Positions 27,268-36,696 of a DNA stretch of 64,000 nucleotides are shown in pieces (the first letter of the stretch is position 1; each line of letters opens with the position of its first letter). The notes under the pieces are model-generated. The model was given only the letters and a program-made list of their open reading frames with translations, was not told the origin of the DNA and searched no databases. The DNA lies in the NCBI RefSeq assembly GCF_011753055.1, contig NZ_VWWJ01000006.1, positions 124,001 to 188,000 on the forward strand, in the 5' to 3' direction. The DNA comes from Burkholderia sp. Ax-1719. GTDB taxonomy: Bacteria; Pseudomonadota; Gammaproteobacteria; Burkholderiales; Burkholderiaceae. The position numbers and the translations under genes are program-made.

Positions 27268-27353
27268 GCTTTTTCCTTTAATTCAATTCATCAAAACAGT
27301 GTGATTCTCATTCAGACGCGCTGCGCTGGCAGCGCGACCGACAGCCGCGCGCA

Positions 27354-28085
27354 TCAATCGTGCAGGCTGAAATCGAACGGTTGCGTGTAAGCGGCGCGCA
27401 CCGGCTGGCCGTCCTCCAGGTACGGCTTGCAGGAACTGCTGCGCATGGCGTCCATCGCGGCGTCATCGAGGCGGCTGTAGCCGCTGGACTTACGCAGCTC
27501 GATGTTTTCGATCTTGCCGGTGAGGCCCACCACGAAGTGCACCATCGCCGTGCCGGTCTCGCCGCGGCGCTTCGAGAGCGTCGGGTAATCCGGTTCGACG
27601 ATGCGGCAATCGAGGTGCGAGACATTCTTGGGCGCGGATAGCGCCATCACGGGCTTGGCCGGCGCGGGTGCGGCCGCTTGTGGCGGCGGTGCGGCGGGCG
27701 CGGGCGGCGAAGGATCGGCCGGTGCGGGCGTTTCGATTGCGTGCTGCGACGGCGCGGCGGCGACGGGCAGCGGCGGCGTGGGCGTCGGCTTCACCTTCGG
27801 CTGGGCCTTGGGCTTTTCGCGCTTGATGGGCACCGGCTTGGGCGGCGGCGGGGTCGGCGTGGACTGGATCGCGGCCGGCGCGGCGACTGGCTCGGGCTTG
27901 AGCAGTTCGGCCGTGATGGCTTGCGATTGGAGTGCGATGGGCTGCGCGTCGTCGTGATGCGTGAGCACGACGGCGATGAGCGCGACGTGCAGCGCAAGAA
28001 CGATCGCCGTCGCGGTTACGACACGGCGATTCGTGCGTAAGGCGGGGAAGGTCAGCGCGTTGGCGGTGGTTTGAGAAGCCTGCAT
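27354..28085 (-). CDS. tonB: TonB, energy transducer
   Basis: A 243-residue TonB protein. An N-terminal membrane helix (about residues 24-42, VVTATAIVLALHVALIAVVL) anchors it. A long Pro/Lys-rich spacer (residues 70-150) crosses the periplasm, and the C-terminal TonB domain includes 'EPDYPTLSKRRGETGTAMV' and ends in QPFDFSL. The start at 28085 (MQASQTTANAL) places the helix correctly. It energises outer-membrane receptors for siderophores and heme. Confidence 0.93.
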   Translation of the reverse strand: MQASQTTANALTFPALRTNRRVVTATAIVLALHVALIAVVLTHHDDAQPIALQSQAITAELLKPEPVAAPAAIQSTPTPPPPKPVPIKREKPKAQPKVKPTPTPPLPVAAAPSQHAIETPAPADPSPPAPAAPPPQAAAPAPAKPVMALSAPKNVSHLDCRIVEPDYPTLSKRRGETGTAMVHFVVGLTGKIENIELRKSSGYSRLDDAAMDAMRSSSCKPYLEDGQPVRAAYTQPFDFSLHD

Positions 28086-28148
28086 GTTAGCGTGGCCGCC
28101 CTGTATTCGACGGCGCAAAAGGCAGACAACGCGTCGCTACGGGCAGCT

Positions 28149-28211
28149 TTATGGGCGAAAGATCAACAGCGAGATGCACACGGTGGTCACAAATCCGATC
28201 AGCAATTCCAT
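28149..28211 (-). CDS. Candidate 20-aa hydrophobic membrane peptide
   Basis: A short frame reading MELLIGFVTTVCISLLIFRP lies between bfd and tonB on the same strand. It has a strong ribosome-binding site (CTGGAGGACGGG, six bases before ATG). The peptide is one continuous hydrophobic stretch with an acidic start and a basic end, the layout of a single-span membrane peptide. I do not recognise a family. The evidence is the ribosome-binding site, the composition and the operon position; expression is not known. Confidence 0.5.
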   Translation of the reverse strand: MELLIGFVTTVCISLLIFRP

Positions 28212-28347
28212 CCCGTCCTCCAGAAAAGGGTGCGAGCGGTAGCTGGCTGGTCGTGAAACTGGCTTGCTGTCGGCGATAAAGCGCTCGGTTATCTGAGCGT
28301 TGTTGCGGTGCGCGTCTCAGCAGGCTTGAGGCGCGCGCCACGGGAAA

Positions 28348-28608
28348 TCAGGCGGCCTTGCGCTCGTAGAACGTCAGGGGTACGACGTGCGGTACGGCCA
28401 CAACCGGGTGAGCGTGGTGATGCGTTACGCCACAACGGCTTGCACAAACACCGCTTTGCGCCATCACGTCGCGAACAGATTCTTCGCACTTGCCGCAGCA
28501 GGTCGCCACGCCGAGCTCGAATTGCAGCTCGTCGAAAGAGTCCATGCCCTCAGCAATCGAGGCACGGATCGTACGGTCGGAGACGGACTTGCACACACAG
28601 ACAATCAT
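28348..28608 (-). CDS. bfd: Bfd, bacterioferritin-associated ferredoxin
   Basis: An 86-residue protein. Its [2Fe-2S] ligands C4, C6, C38 and C41 (MIVCVCKSVSD and TCCGKC) fall at exactly the E. coli Bfd positions. The C-terminus is longer than usual (about 64 residues in E. coli) and has HHHAH and further cysteines. Bfd reduces ferric iron in bacterioferritin for release. It is the first gene after a good Fur box and probably heads the tonB-exbB-exbD transcript. Confidence 0.93.
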   Translation of the reverse strand: MIVCVCKSVSDRTIRASIAEGMDSFDELQFELGVATCCGKCEESVRDVMAQSGVCASRCGVTHHHAHPVVAVPHVVPLTFYERKAA

Positions 28609-28631
28609 GATGGAGCGCAATAGAGAGAGTT

Positions 28632-28650
28632 AATGCGAATTATTATCATT
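28632..28650. promoter_or_regulatory. Fur box upstream of bfd
   Basis: aatgcgaattattatcatt closely fits the Fur consensus (NATNATAAT-N-ATTATCATT), with a perfect right half. It lies 24 bp before the bfd start, a position that would block the promoter under iron-replete conditions. Confidence 0.85.
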
Positions 28651-28880
28651 ATGTTTGGCTCGTTTGGCAAGCACCTGGAACACATGCAGCCGGAATTTTT
28701 GTAACAAAACCGGATGCTTAGCAGGGATTTTGCTCTGGATCAGACGAACGACGGATGGGGCGCAGATCGGGGCGGGATCGCTCAGGCAGGCGGCAAGCGG
28801 CCTTCAGCAGGGGCCAGAAGGCAAAGCGATGAGAGCGGAAAGAGGGGCGGAACGATGCGCAGAAAGTGGCGCTGTTGTAT

Positions 28881-29726
28881 TCAGGCGGCGTTGGATTCGA
28901 GTTCGCGGGTGCGGCGCGAGGGAATCTGCACGCGATCGACCGGCGCTTCGAGGTTGAGCAGCGCGGCTGCGAGCGCGCGCAGGTGCGCGCCGTCGCTGGT
29001 CGAGCAGAAACGCACGTCGGCAGGCAAGGCTTCGGTGGTCGGGGCCGACGCGCGCAGACCGTGCTGGTCGAGCACGCGTTCGAGTTGGCGCGCAATCGCC
29101 ACGCTGGTATCCACGAGCGTCATGCGATCGCCGACGATGGAGCGGATCGCGGCGTCCAGAAACGGATAGTGCGTGCAGCCCAAAACCAGCGTATCCGCGC
29201 CCGCGTCGAGCATCGGCTCAACGTAGCCGCGCAGCAGCGCGACCAGTTCCGGCGAATCGATGTCGCAGCGTTCGACTGCTTCCACGAGGCCGTGGCCGGG
29301 CTGGCAGAGCACGCGCAGATCGTCGGCGTGACGTTCGACGAGCGCCTGGAAGCGCGCGCTGCGCAGCGTCACCTGGGTGGCGAGCACGCCGGCCACGCGC
29401 GACTTCGATTGCTGCGCCGCTGGTTTCACGCCCGGTTCCACGCCGACGAGCGGGATCGGCAGGCGCGTGCGCACGAACTCGATCGACTGCGCCGTGGCCG
29501 TGTTGCAGGCCACCACCAGCGCCTTCGCGCCCTGTGCCACCAGCCATTCGCCGATGGCGAGGGTGCGGTCGGCGATAAAGTCGTCGTCGCGCTGGCCATA
29601 GGGCGCATAGCGCGAGTCCGCCACGTAGACGATCCGCTCGGCCGGCAGCAGCGCGCGCACGGCGCGCAGCACCGACAGGCCGCCCAGCCCCGAATCGAAG
29701 ATACCGATAGGAGCGGCGTTAGACAT
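28881..29726 (-). CDS. murI: MurI, glutamate racemase
   Basis: A 281-residue racemase making D-glutamate for peptidoglycan. Catalytic cysteines are in VVACNTATA and LGCTHYP. The N-terminal GIFDSGLGGLSVL motif is conserved. I use the ATG at 29726 (MSNAAPIGIFDSG); a GTG nine codons upstream is an alternative, and neither has a strong ribosome-binding site. Confidence 0.95.
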   Translation of the reverse strand: MSNAAPIGIFDSGLGGLSVLRAVRALLPAERIVYVADSRYAPYGQRDDDFIADRTLAIGEWLVAQGAKALVVACNTATAQSIEFVRTRLPIPLVGVEPGVKPAAQQSKSRVAGVLATQVTLRSARFQALVERHADDLRVLCQPGHGLVEAVERCDIDSPELVALLRGYVEPMLDAGADTLVLGCTHYPFLDAAIRSIVGDRMTLVDTSVAIARQLERVLDQHGLRASAPTTEALPADVRFCSTSDGAHLRALAAALLNLEAPVDRVQIPSRRTRELESNAA

Positions 29727-29869
29727 TGCCTGTTGGGAAGCCGGAGAGTTCACGTGAATCGGGAAAAGAGAGGAAGACGCAAACAGGGCGTCGATGTTGC
29801 GAGGGCCGCACCCACAAGCGCGGATGCGGCCCTTTGGCAGTCAGCTCAAAGCCAGCGCCAGGAACAAGC

Positions 29870-30349
29870 TCAGGATTCTACCGAACCCATCATGGTCTGC
29901 TGATAATTCTGGAGGCCGACCTTGCCGATCAGATCGATCTGCGTTTCGAGCCAGTCGATGTGCTCTTCGGTGTCGTCGAGAATCTTCGTGAAGATTTCGC
30001 GCGAAACGAAATCACGCACCGATTCGCAATACGCGATGGCTTCCTTGCAGGTGCCCTGGGAGATGTACTCGAGCTTCAGATCGCATTCGAGCACTTCCTG
30101 GGTTTCTTCGCCGATCAGGAGTTTGTGCAGGTCCTGCAGATTCGGCAGGCCGTCGAGCATGAAAATACGTTCGATCAGCCAGTCGGCGTGACGCATTTCG
30201 CCAATCGACTCGTCATATTCGTGCTTGCCCAGTTTTTCGAGGCCCCAATGCTTGTACATACGGGCGTGCAGGAAATACTGGTTAATCGCGGTCAGCTCGT
30301 TCTTGAGCTGCGCATTGAGATATTCGATGACTTTTTTATCGCCTTGCAT
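29870..30349 (-). CDS. bfr: Bacterioferritin
   Basis: A 159-residue iron-storage ferritin. Ferroxidase ligands E18, E51, H54, E94, E127 and H130 and the heme ligand M52 (GEMRHADWL) are at the canonical positions. The start at 30349 ([19 protein letters not shown]) is standard; an in-frame extension is not conserved. It stores iron as ferric mineral, and Bfd, encoded 1.7 kb away, is its partner. Confidence 0.97.
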   Translation of the reverse strand: MQGDKKVIEYLNAQLKNELTAINQYFLHARMYKHWGLEKLGKHEYDESIGEMRHADWLIERIFMLDGLPNLQDLHKLLIGEETQEVLECDLKLEYISQGTCKEAIAYCESVRDFVSREIFTKILDDTEEHIDWLETQIDLIGKVGLQNYQQTMMGSVES

Positions 30350-30472
30350 AGTTTTTCCTTCCTTGTGGGGCGTGCAGGTTTTAACACTAGTTCGAAACAA
30401 TAAACGCTCAATACGCAAAAGCCAAGGCGCAATCTTCGATAAATTGCGGCAATTTAGTGAATTTGCGGCGTG

Positions 30473-30489
30473 CTGAGAATTAGTCTCAG
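30473..30489. promoter_or_regulatory. Fur-box-like palindrome upstream of bfr
   Basis: CTGAGA-ATTAG-TCTCAG is a perfect palindrome in its arms and differs by one base from the Fur 15-mer TGAGAAT-N-ATTCTCA. It lies about 125 bp before bfr and just beyond the fumarase terminator. Control of bfr by this site is inferred. Confidence 0.5.
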
Positions 30490-30512
30490 TACGCTTCGCG
30501 TTACTCCAAAAA

Positions 30513-30540
30513 AAACCGGGGCGCGAGGCCCCGGTTTTTA
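30513..30540 (-). terminator. Terminator after fumarase
   Basis: AAAACCGGGGC-gcga-GGCCCCGGTTTT has runs of A and T on each side. It lies 60 bp past the fumarase stop on the minus strand. Confidence 0.92.
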
Positions 30541-30601
30541 TATCGGCGAATGAACGGCTGGCCGATTATCTCGCATCAAGATGAATCTCATCCGGCGAAT
30601 A

Positions 30602-32125
30602 TCAGGCGGTGGCGACCGGAATCTTACCGATCTTTGCCTGCCATTCCGCCGGACCCGTCTTATGCACCGAGGTGCCCGACGAATCGACCGCGACCGTCAC
30701 CGGCATATCCTGAACGTCGAATTCGTAGATGGCTTCCATGCCCAGGTCTTCGAACGCCACGACCTTCGAGCCGCGGATCGCCTTCGACACGAGGTACGCC
30801 GCGCCGCCCACGGCCATCAGGTACGCCGCCTTGTGCTTCTTGATGGCGTCGATCGCGACCGGGCCGCGCTCGGCCTTGCCGACCATCGAGATCAGGCCGG
30901 TCTGCGAGAGCATCAGGTCGGTGAACTTGTCCATGCGGGTGGCGGTGGTGGGGCCTGCCGGGCCAACCACTTCGTCGCGCACCGGATCGACCGGGCCAAC
31001 GTAATAGATCACGCGGTTCTTGAAGTCGACCGGCAGCTTTTCGCCCTTGGCGAGCATGTCGGCGATGCGCTTGTGCGCGGCGTCGCGGCCCGTGAGCATC
31101 TTGCCCGACAGCAGCAGCGTCTGGCCCGGCGTCCACGAAGCGACTTCTTCCGGCGTAAGCGTGTTCAGGTCGACGCGCTTGCTGGTTTCCGTGTTCGGTT
31201 CCCAGTTGACCTTCGGCCATGCGTCGAGCGACGGCGCTTCCAGCTTCGCCGGGCCCGAGCCGTCCAGCACGAAGTGTGCGTGGCGCGTGGCGGCGCAGTT
31301 CGGGATCATCGCGACGGGCTTGGAAGCCGCGTGCGTAGGCGCTGCGTGGATCTTCACGTCGAGGACCGTGGCGAGGCCGCCCAGACCCTGCGCGCCGATA
31401 CCGAGCGCGTTGACCTTTTCGTGCAGTTCGACGCGCAGCTCTTCGATCCAGTCCTTCGGACCGCGCTTGATGATGTCCTGAATGTCGATGGACTCCATCA
31501 GCGATTCCTTCGCCATCAGCATCGCCTTTTCAGCGGTGCCGCCGATGCCAATGCCGAGCATGCCCGGCGGGCACCAGCCTGCGCCCATCGTCGGCACGGT
31601 CTTGAGCACCCAGTCGACGATCGAGTCGGACGGGTTGAGCATGACGAACTTCGACTTGTTTTCCGAGCCGCCGCCCTTGGCCGCGACCTGAACATCCACC
31701 TTGTCGCCCGGCACGATCTCGTAATGGATCACGGCCGGCGTGTTGTCCTTGGTGTTCTTGCGACCGCCTTCGGGCGGCGACACGATCGATGCGCGCAGGA
31801 CGTTGTCCGGGTTCAGATAACCGCGGCGCACGCCTTCGTTGATCATGTCGGTGACGCCCATCGTAGCGCCGTCCCAACGCACGTCCATGCCGACCTTCAC
31901 GAAGATCGTGACGATGCCGGTGTCCTGGCAGATCGGGCGGCGGCCTTCGGCGCACATGCGGCTGTTGGTGAGGATCTGCGCGATCGCGTCCTTCGCGGCC
32001 GGGCTTTCCTCCAGCTCATAGGCGCGACCCAGCGCCTCGATGTAGTCCTGCGGATGGTAGTAGCTGATGTACTGGAGCGAATCCGCAACGCTCTGGATCA
32101 GGTCTTCCTGCTTGATGACGGTCAT
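30602..32125 (-). CDS. fumA: Class I (iron-sulfur) fumarate hydratase
   Basis: A 507-residue class I fumarase of the single-chain FumA/FumB type. Cluster-binding cysteines lie in RRPICQDTGIV, GAGWCPPGM and IPNCAATRHAHF. The C-terminal beta domain includes 'SGKMLTGRDAAHKRI' and 'VGPVDPVRDEVVGPAGPTTA'. It interconverts fumarate and malate in the TCA cycle and needs a [4Fe-4S] cluster, which makes it iron- and oxygen-sensitive. Confidence 0.96.
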   Translation of the reverse strand: MTVIKQEDLIQSVADSLQYISYYHPQDYIEALGRAYELEESPAAKDAIAQILTNSRMCAEGRRPICQDTGIVTIFVKVGMDVRWDGATMGVTDMINEGVRRGYLNPDNVLRASIVSPPEGGRKNTKDNTPAVIHYEIVPGDKVDVQVAAKGGGSENKSKFVMLNPSDSIVDWVLKTVPTMGAGWCPPGMLGIGIGGTAEKAMLMAKESLMESIDIQDIIKRGPKDWIEELRVELHEKVNALGIGAQGLGGLATVLDVKIHAAPTHAASKPVAMIPNCAATRHAHFVLDGSGPAKLEAPSLDAWPKVNWEPNTETSKRVDLNTLTPEEVASWTPGQTLLLSGKMLTGRDAAHKRIADMLAKGEKLPVDFKNRVIYYVGPVDPVRDEVVGPAGPTTATRMDKFTDLMLSQTGLISMVGKAERGPVAIDAIKKHKAAYLMAVGGAAYLVSKAIRGSKVVAFEDLGMEAIYEFDVQDMPVTVAVDSSGTSVHKTGPAEWQAKIGKIPVATA

Positions 32126-32229
32126 GGCTAGCTTCTATGGGGACGGGGTGATTCGAATCGTGGAATTTTTTGTTCTGACCTGCCGCTTTAGTTGCGGCTT
32201 CGGGCGCGGCTTTTTTGCGCGGTCGTTCT

Positions 32230-32847
32230 TCAGTCTGTTTCTGCAACCTCGCGCACCGGCGCGGGATGGCGCGCGGCGAGATCGTGATAATGCTCGGGAT
32301 GCGTATGCGTGGTGAGGCGATCGATCCACGCCATCACCAGTGCGGACAGCAGGAAGGCGATGTGAATGGCCACTTGCCAGATCACGGTGCGTTCCGAAAC
32401 GGCGTCCGGATTGATGAAGGTCTTCAGCAGATGAATCGACGAAATGCTGATCAGCGCCATCGCGAGCTTGACCTTCAGCACGCCGGCGTTGACGTGATCG
32501 AGCCATTCGGGCTCGTCGGGATGGCCTTCGAGGCCCATGCGGGAAACAAAGGTTTCGTAGCCGCCGACGATCACCATGATGAGCAGATTGGAGATCATCA
32601 CCACGTCGATCAGACCGAGCACGGCCAGCATGATGCTGGTTTCGTCGAGCGACATCGCGTGGGTGACGAGGTGCCAGACTTCCTTGATGAAGAGCACGCA
32701 GTAGACCGTCTGGCCGACGATCAAACCCAGGTAGAGCGGCACCTGGAGCCAGCGGCTCATGAAGATGATGCTGGGCAGCACGCCCATGCGGCGACGGTAA
32801 GGAGCGGCAGACTTCGCGGCGGACGACTTGGGGCGTGCGGCGGACAT
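32230..32847 (-). CDS. YqhA/UPF0114 family membrane protein
   Basis: A 205-residue protein with four predicted membrane helices, e.g. [20 protein letters not shown] and [20 protein letters not shown]. The cytoplasmic loop '[20 protein letters not shown]' is the signature of the UPF0114/YqhA family (TIGR00645). No biochemical role is established. It is transcribed in the same direction as fumarase, ending 103 bp after... the fumarase start, so it lies upstream of fumA and may share its transcript. Confidence 0.88.
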   Translation of the reverse strand: MSAARPKSSAAKSAAPYRRRMGVLPSIIFMSRWLQVPLYLGLIVGQTVYCVLFIKEVWHLVTHAMSLDETSIMLAVLGLIDVVMISNLLIMVIVGGYETFVSRMGLEGHPDEPEWLDHVNAGVLKVKLAMALISISSIHLLKTFINPDAVSERTVIWQVAIHIAFLLSALVMAWIDRLTTHTHPEHYHDLAARHPAPVREVAETD

Positions 32848-33058
32848 GGGCGTTTCACGTAGGGCGGAAATCGGGCGGGGTCCACGCGGCGCGGGGCGCG
32901 CCGCGCCGAGTCACAGAGGGCTCGCGCCGTTCGCGCCGCAGCTCCGCAGGGGCCGGGCGGGCGCTATTGTAACGCGTTGGCGCGACACTTCGCCGCGATG
33001 CGGGCAGCATTCTTTCAGGGTCATTACATTGGCGCGCGGGAGGCGTGCGGCTGGCGGA

Positions 33059-33952
33059 TCACGACGCAACGGGCGGCAGGCGCTTCGTCTTGACACTTGC
33101 AAGCGCGATCCCGGCGATCACGCAGGCAAGCGCCACACCATGCGCGGGCGTGGGTCGCTCACCCAGAAACACCATGCCGTAGACCGCGGCGGCCACCGGC
33201 AGCACGGCCGTGAACACGCCCGCGATGCTGCCCGGCACATGCCGGATGCCCATCATCCACAGCACGAACGAGAACACGCTGGCCGACAGCCCGTACCACA
33301 GCACGAGACCCCAGATGCCCGCTGGCACGCTCGCGTAATCGAACGAGAACGCGCCGGATAGCCCCACGGGCAGCATCAGCAGAAAGCCGAACAGATGTGT
33401 GTACGCGCAGATTTCGAGCGGCGCGAGCGTCTGCGTCAGACGGCGCGAAAGAATCACATAGAGCGATTCGCAGCAGACCGCGCCCAGCACCATCAGATTG
33501 CCGGTGAACGAACCGGGATTGGCGGCGCTGGCATCGGCATGCGCGAGATTGATGACGGCGATGCCGACGATGGCGAGCGCAATCGACGCGAAGGCGCGCG
33601 CATCGGGGCGCTCGCGCAGAAATAGCCACGAGAACAGCGCGACCACGGCGGGAATCGTGCTGGTAATGACGCCCGCGGCGACGGCGCTGGTGCGATGCAC
33701 GCCGCCGAGCATCAGCAGCGTAAACCCGAATGTACCGAAGAGCGCCTGCAGGAACAGATTGAGCCATTCCCCGCGCTTCACGCGGCGCATGCGGGCGAGT
33801 CGCAGCAGGGGCCAGAGCACCGCAAGGGCGATCACGAAGCGCAGCAGCGCGAACAGCTCGACGGGCAAAAATGCAACGATCGTTTTGCCGATGCCGACAT
33901 TGCTGCCCACGAGCAGCATGGCGGCGACGAGAAAAAGTGAATGACGGTTCAA
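33059..33952 (-). CDS. EamA/DMT-family transporter
   Basis: A 297-residue protein with ten predicted membrane helices in two EamA repeats (about residues 5-135 and 150-285). The motif 'GVITSTIPAVVALFSWLFLRERP' in the first and 'GVFTAVLPVAAAVYGMVFLGERP' in the second are the repeat signatures. Members export amino acids or metabolites; the substrate cannot be predicted. Confidence 0.88.
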   Translation of the reverse strand: MNRHSLFLVAAMLLVGSNVGIGKTIVAFLPVELFALLRFVIALAVLWPLLRLARMRRVKRGEWLNLFLQALFGTFGFTLLMLGGVHRTSAVAAGVITSTIPAVVALFSWLFLRERPDARAFASIALAIVGIAVINLAHADASAANPGSFTGNLMVLGAVCCESLYVILSRRLTQTLAPLEICAYTHLFGFLLMLPVGLSGAFSFDYASVPAGIWGLVLWYGLSASVFSFVLWMMGIRHVPGSIAGVFTAVLPVAAAVYGMVFLGERPTPAHGVALACVIAGIALASVKTKRLPPVAS

Positions 33953-34239
33953 GCTGGAATCCTGGCGCTCAGATCAGTTAGCATTCTAAATGGACGTTTA
34001 AGAGGTCGCTATCGCAACACGGGCTGGGCTGTCATCGGCCGGCCTCGTAAGTAGCGGGTAAGTTGCTTTGCGTAACCTTGAGTGGATGGACTGGCGCGCG
34101 AGTCCATAGCTTCACAGAATCGTCGTCCGCGCCTGGGCTGAAGAGGGCGCGGCGGCACATAGGAGACGGCGCGCGCAGGCATCGAAGATGCGGCGCGCGT
34201 CCACGAGTTTGACGTTTCATCTTCACCAAGGGGTTGTCG

Positions 34240-36222
<1,983 letters not shown>

Positions 36223-36246
36223 GTCTTTCACTCGCGCAGGAACTCG

Positions 36247-36271
36247 ACGCCGCGCCTCGCGCGGCGTTTTT
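36247..36271 (+). terminator. Rho-independent terminator after acs
   Basis: ACGCCGCG-cctcg-CGCGGCGT is followed by TTTT. It lies 25 bp past the acs stop and could reduce, rather than block, read-through into the symporter genes. Confidence 0.8.
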
Positions 36272-36330
36272 ATTTCCGCCCTCGCATTCCTCCCAATTGC
36301 CGCGCCAGCGCCTTTTTGCTACACAGGCGC

Positions 36331-36696
36331 ATGGCCGCGCCACACACCCAACCGCCGAACAACTTCAATCCCGTGCCCGAACCGCCGCCGGTCAGCAAGG
36401 CAATGGCGCTCGCGCATCGGCGCTACTGGAGCTTTAACCTCGCGCTGATCGGCGTGCTGATGACAATCGGCTTCGCGGTCTCGTTCATCGCGCCGCTCTT
36501 CGCGCGTACGCTCGACAACGTGCGCTTCGCCGGCTTCAGCCTGCCGTTCTACATCGGCGCACAAGGGGCGATTCTGGTCTACGTGGCGCTGGTGGCCATC
36601 TATATCGTGCTGATGCAGCGCGCCGACCGCGAATTGCAGGCCGCGCGCGAAGCCGAAGACGCGATCCGCGACGCTCGCCAGGCGCCGCCGCCATGA
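36331..36696 (+). CDS. DUF4212, small subunit of a Na+/solute symporter
   Basis: A 121-residue protein with two membrane helices (about residues 35-57 and 75-95) and a characteristic ALAHRRYWSFNLALIG start to the first. This is the DUF4212/TIGR03647 small subunit always found before a VC_2705-type large symporter. It overlaps the large subunit by four bases (ATGA), so the pair is translationally coupled. Confidence 0.92.
   Translation: MAAPHTQPPNNFNPVPEPPPVSKAMALAHRRYWSFNLALIGVLMTIGFAVSFIAPLFARTLDNVRFAGFSLPFYIGAQGAILVYVALVAIYIVLMQRADRELQAAREAEDAIRDARQAPPP

Noticed and set aside
28881..29753. Longer MurI from the GTG at 29753
   Set aside because: It remains possible, but the nine added residues are not conserved, and the ATG at 29726 gives the usual short leader before GIFDSG.
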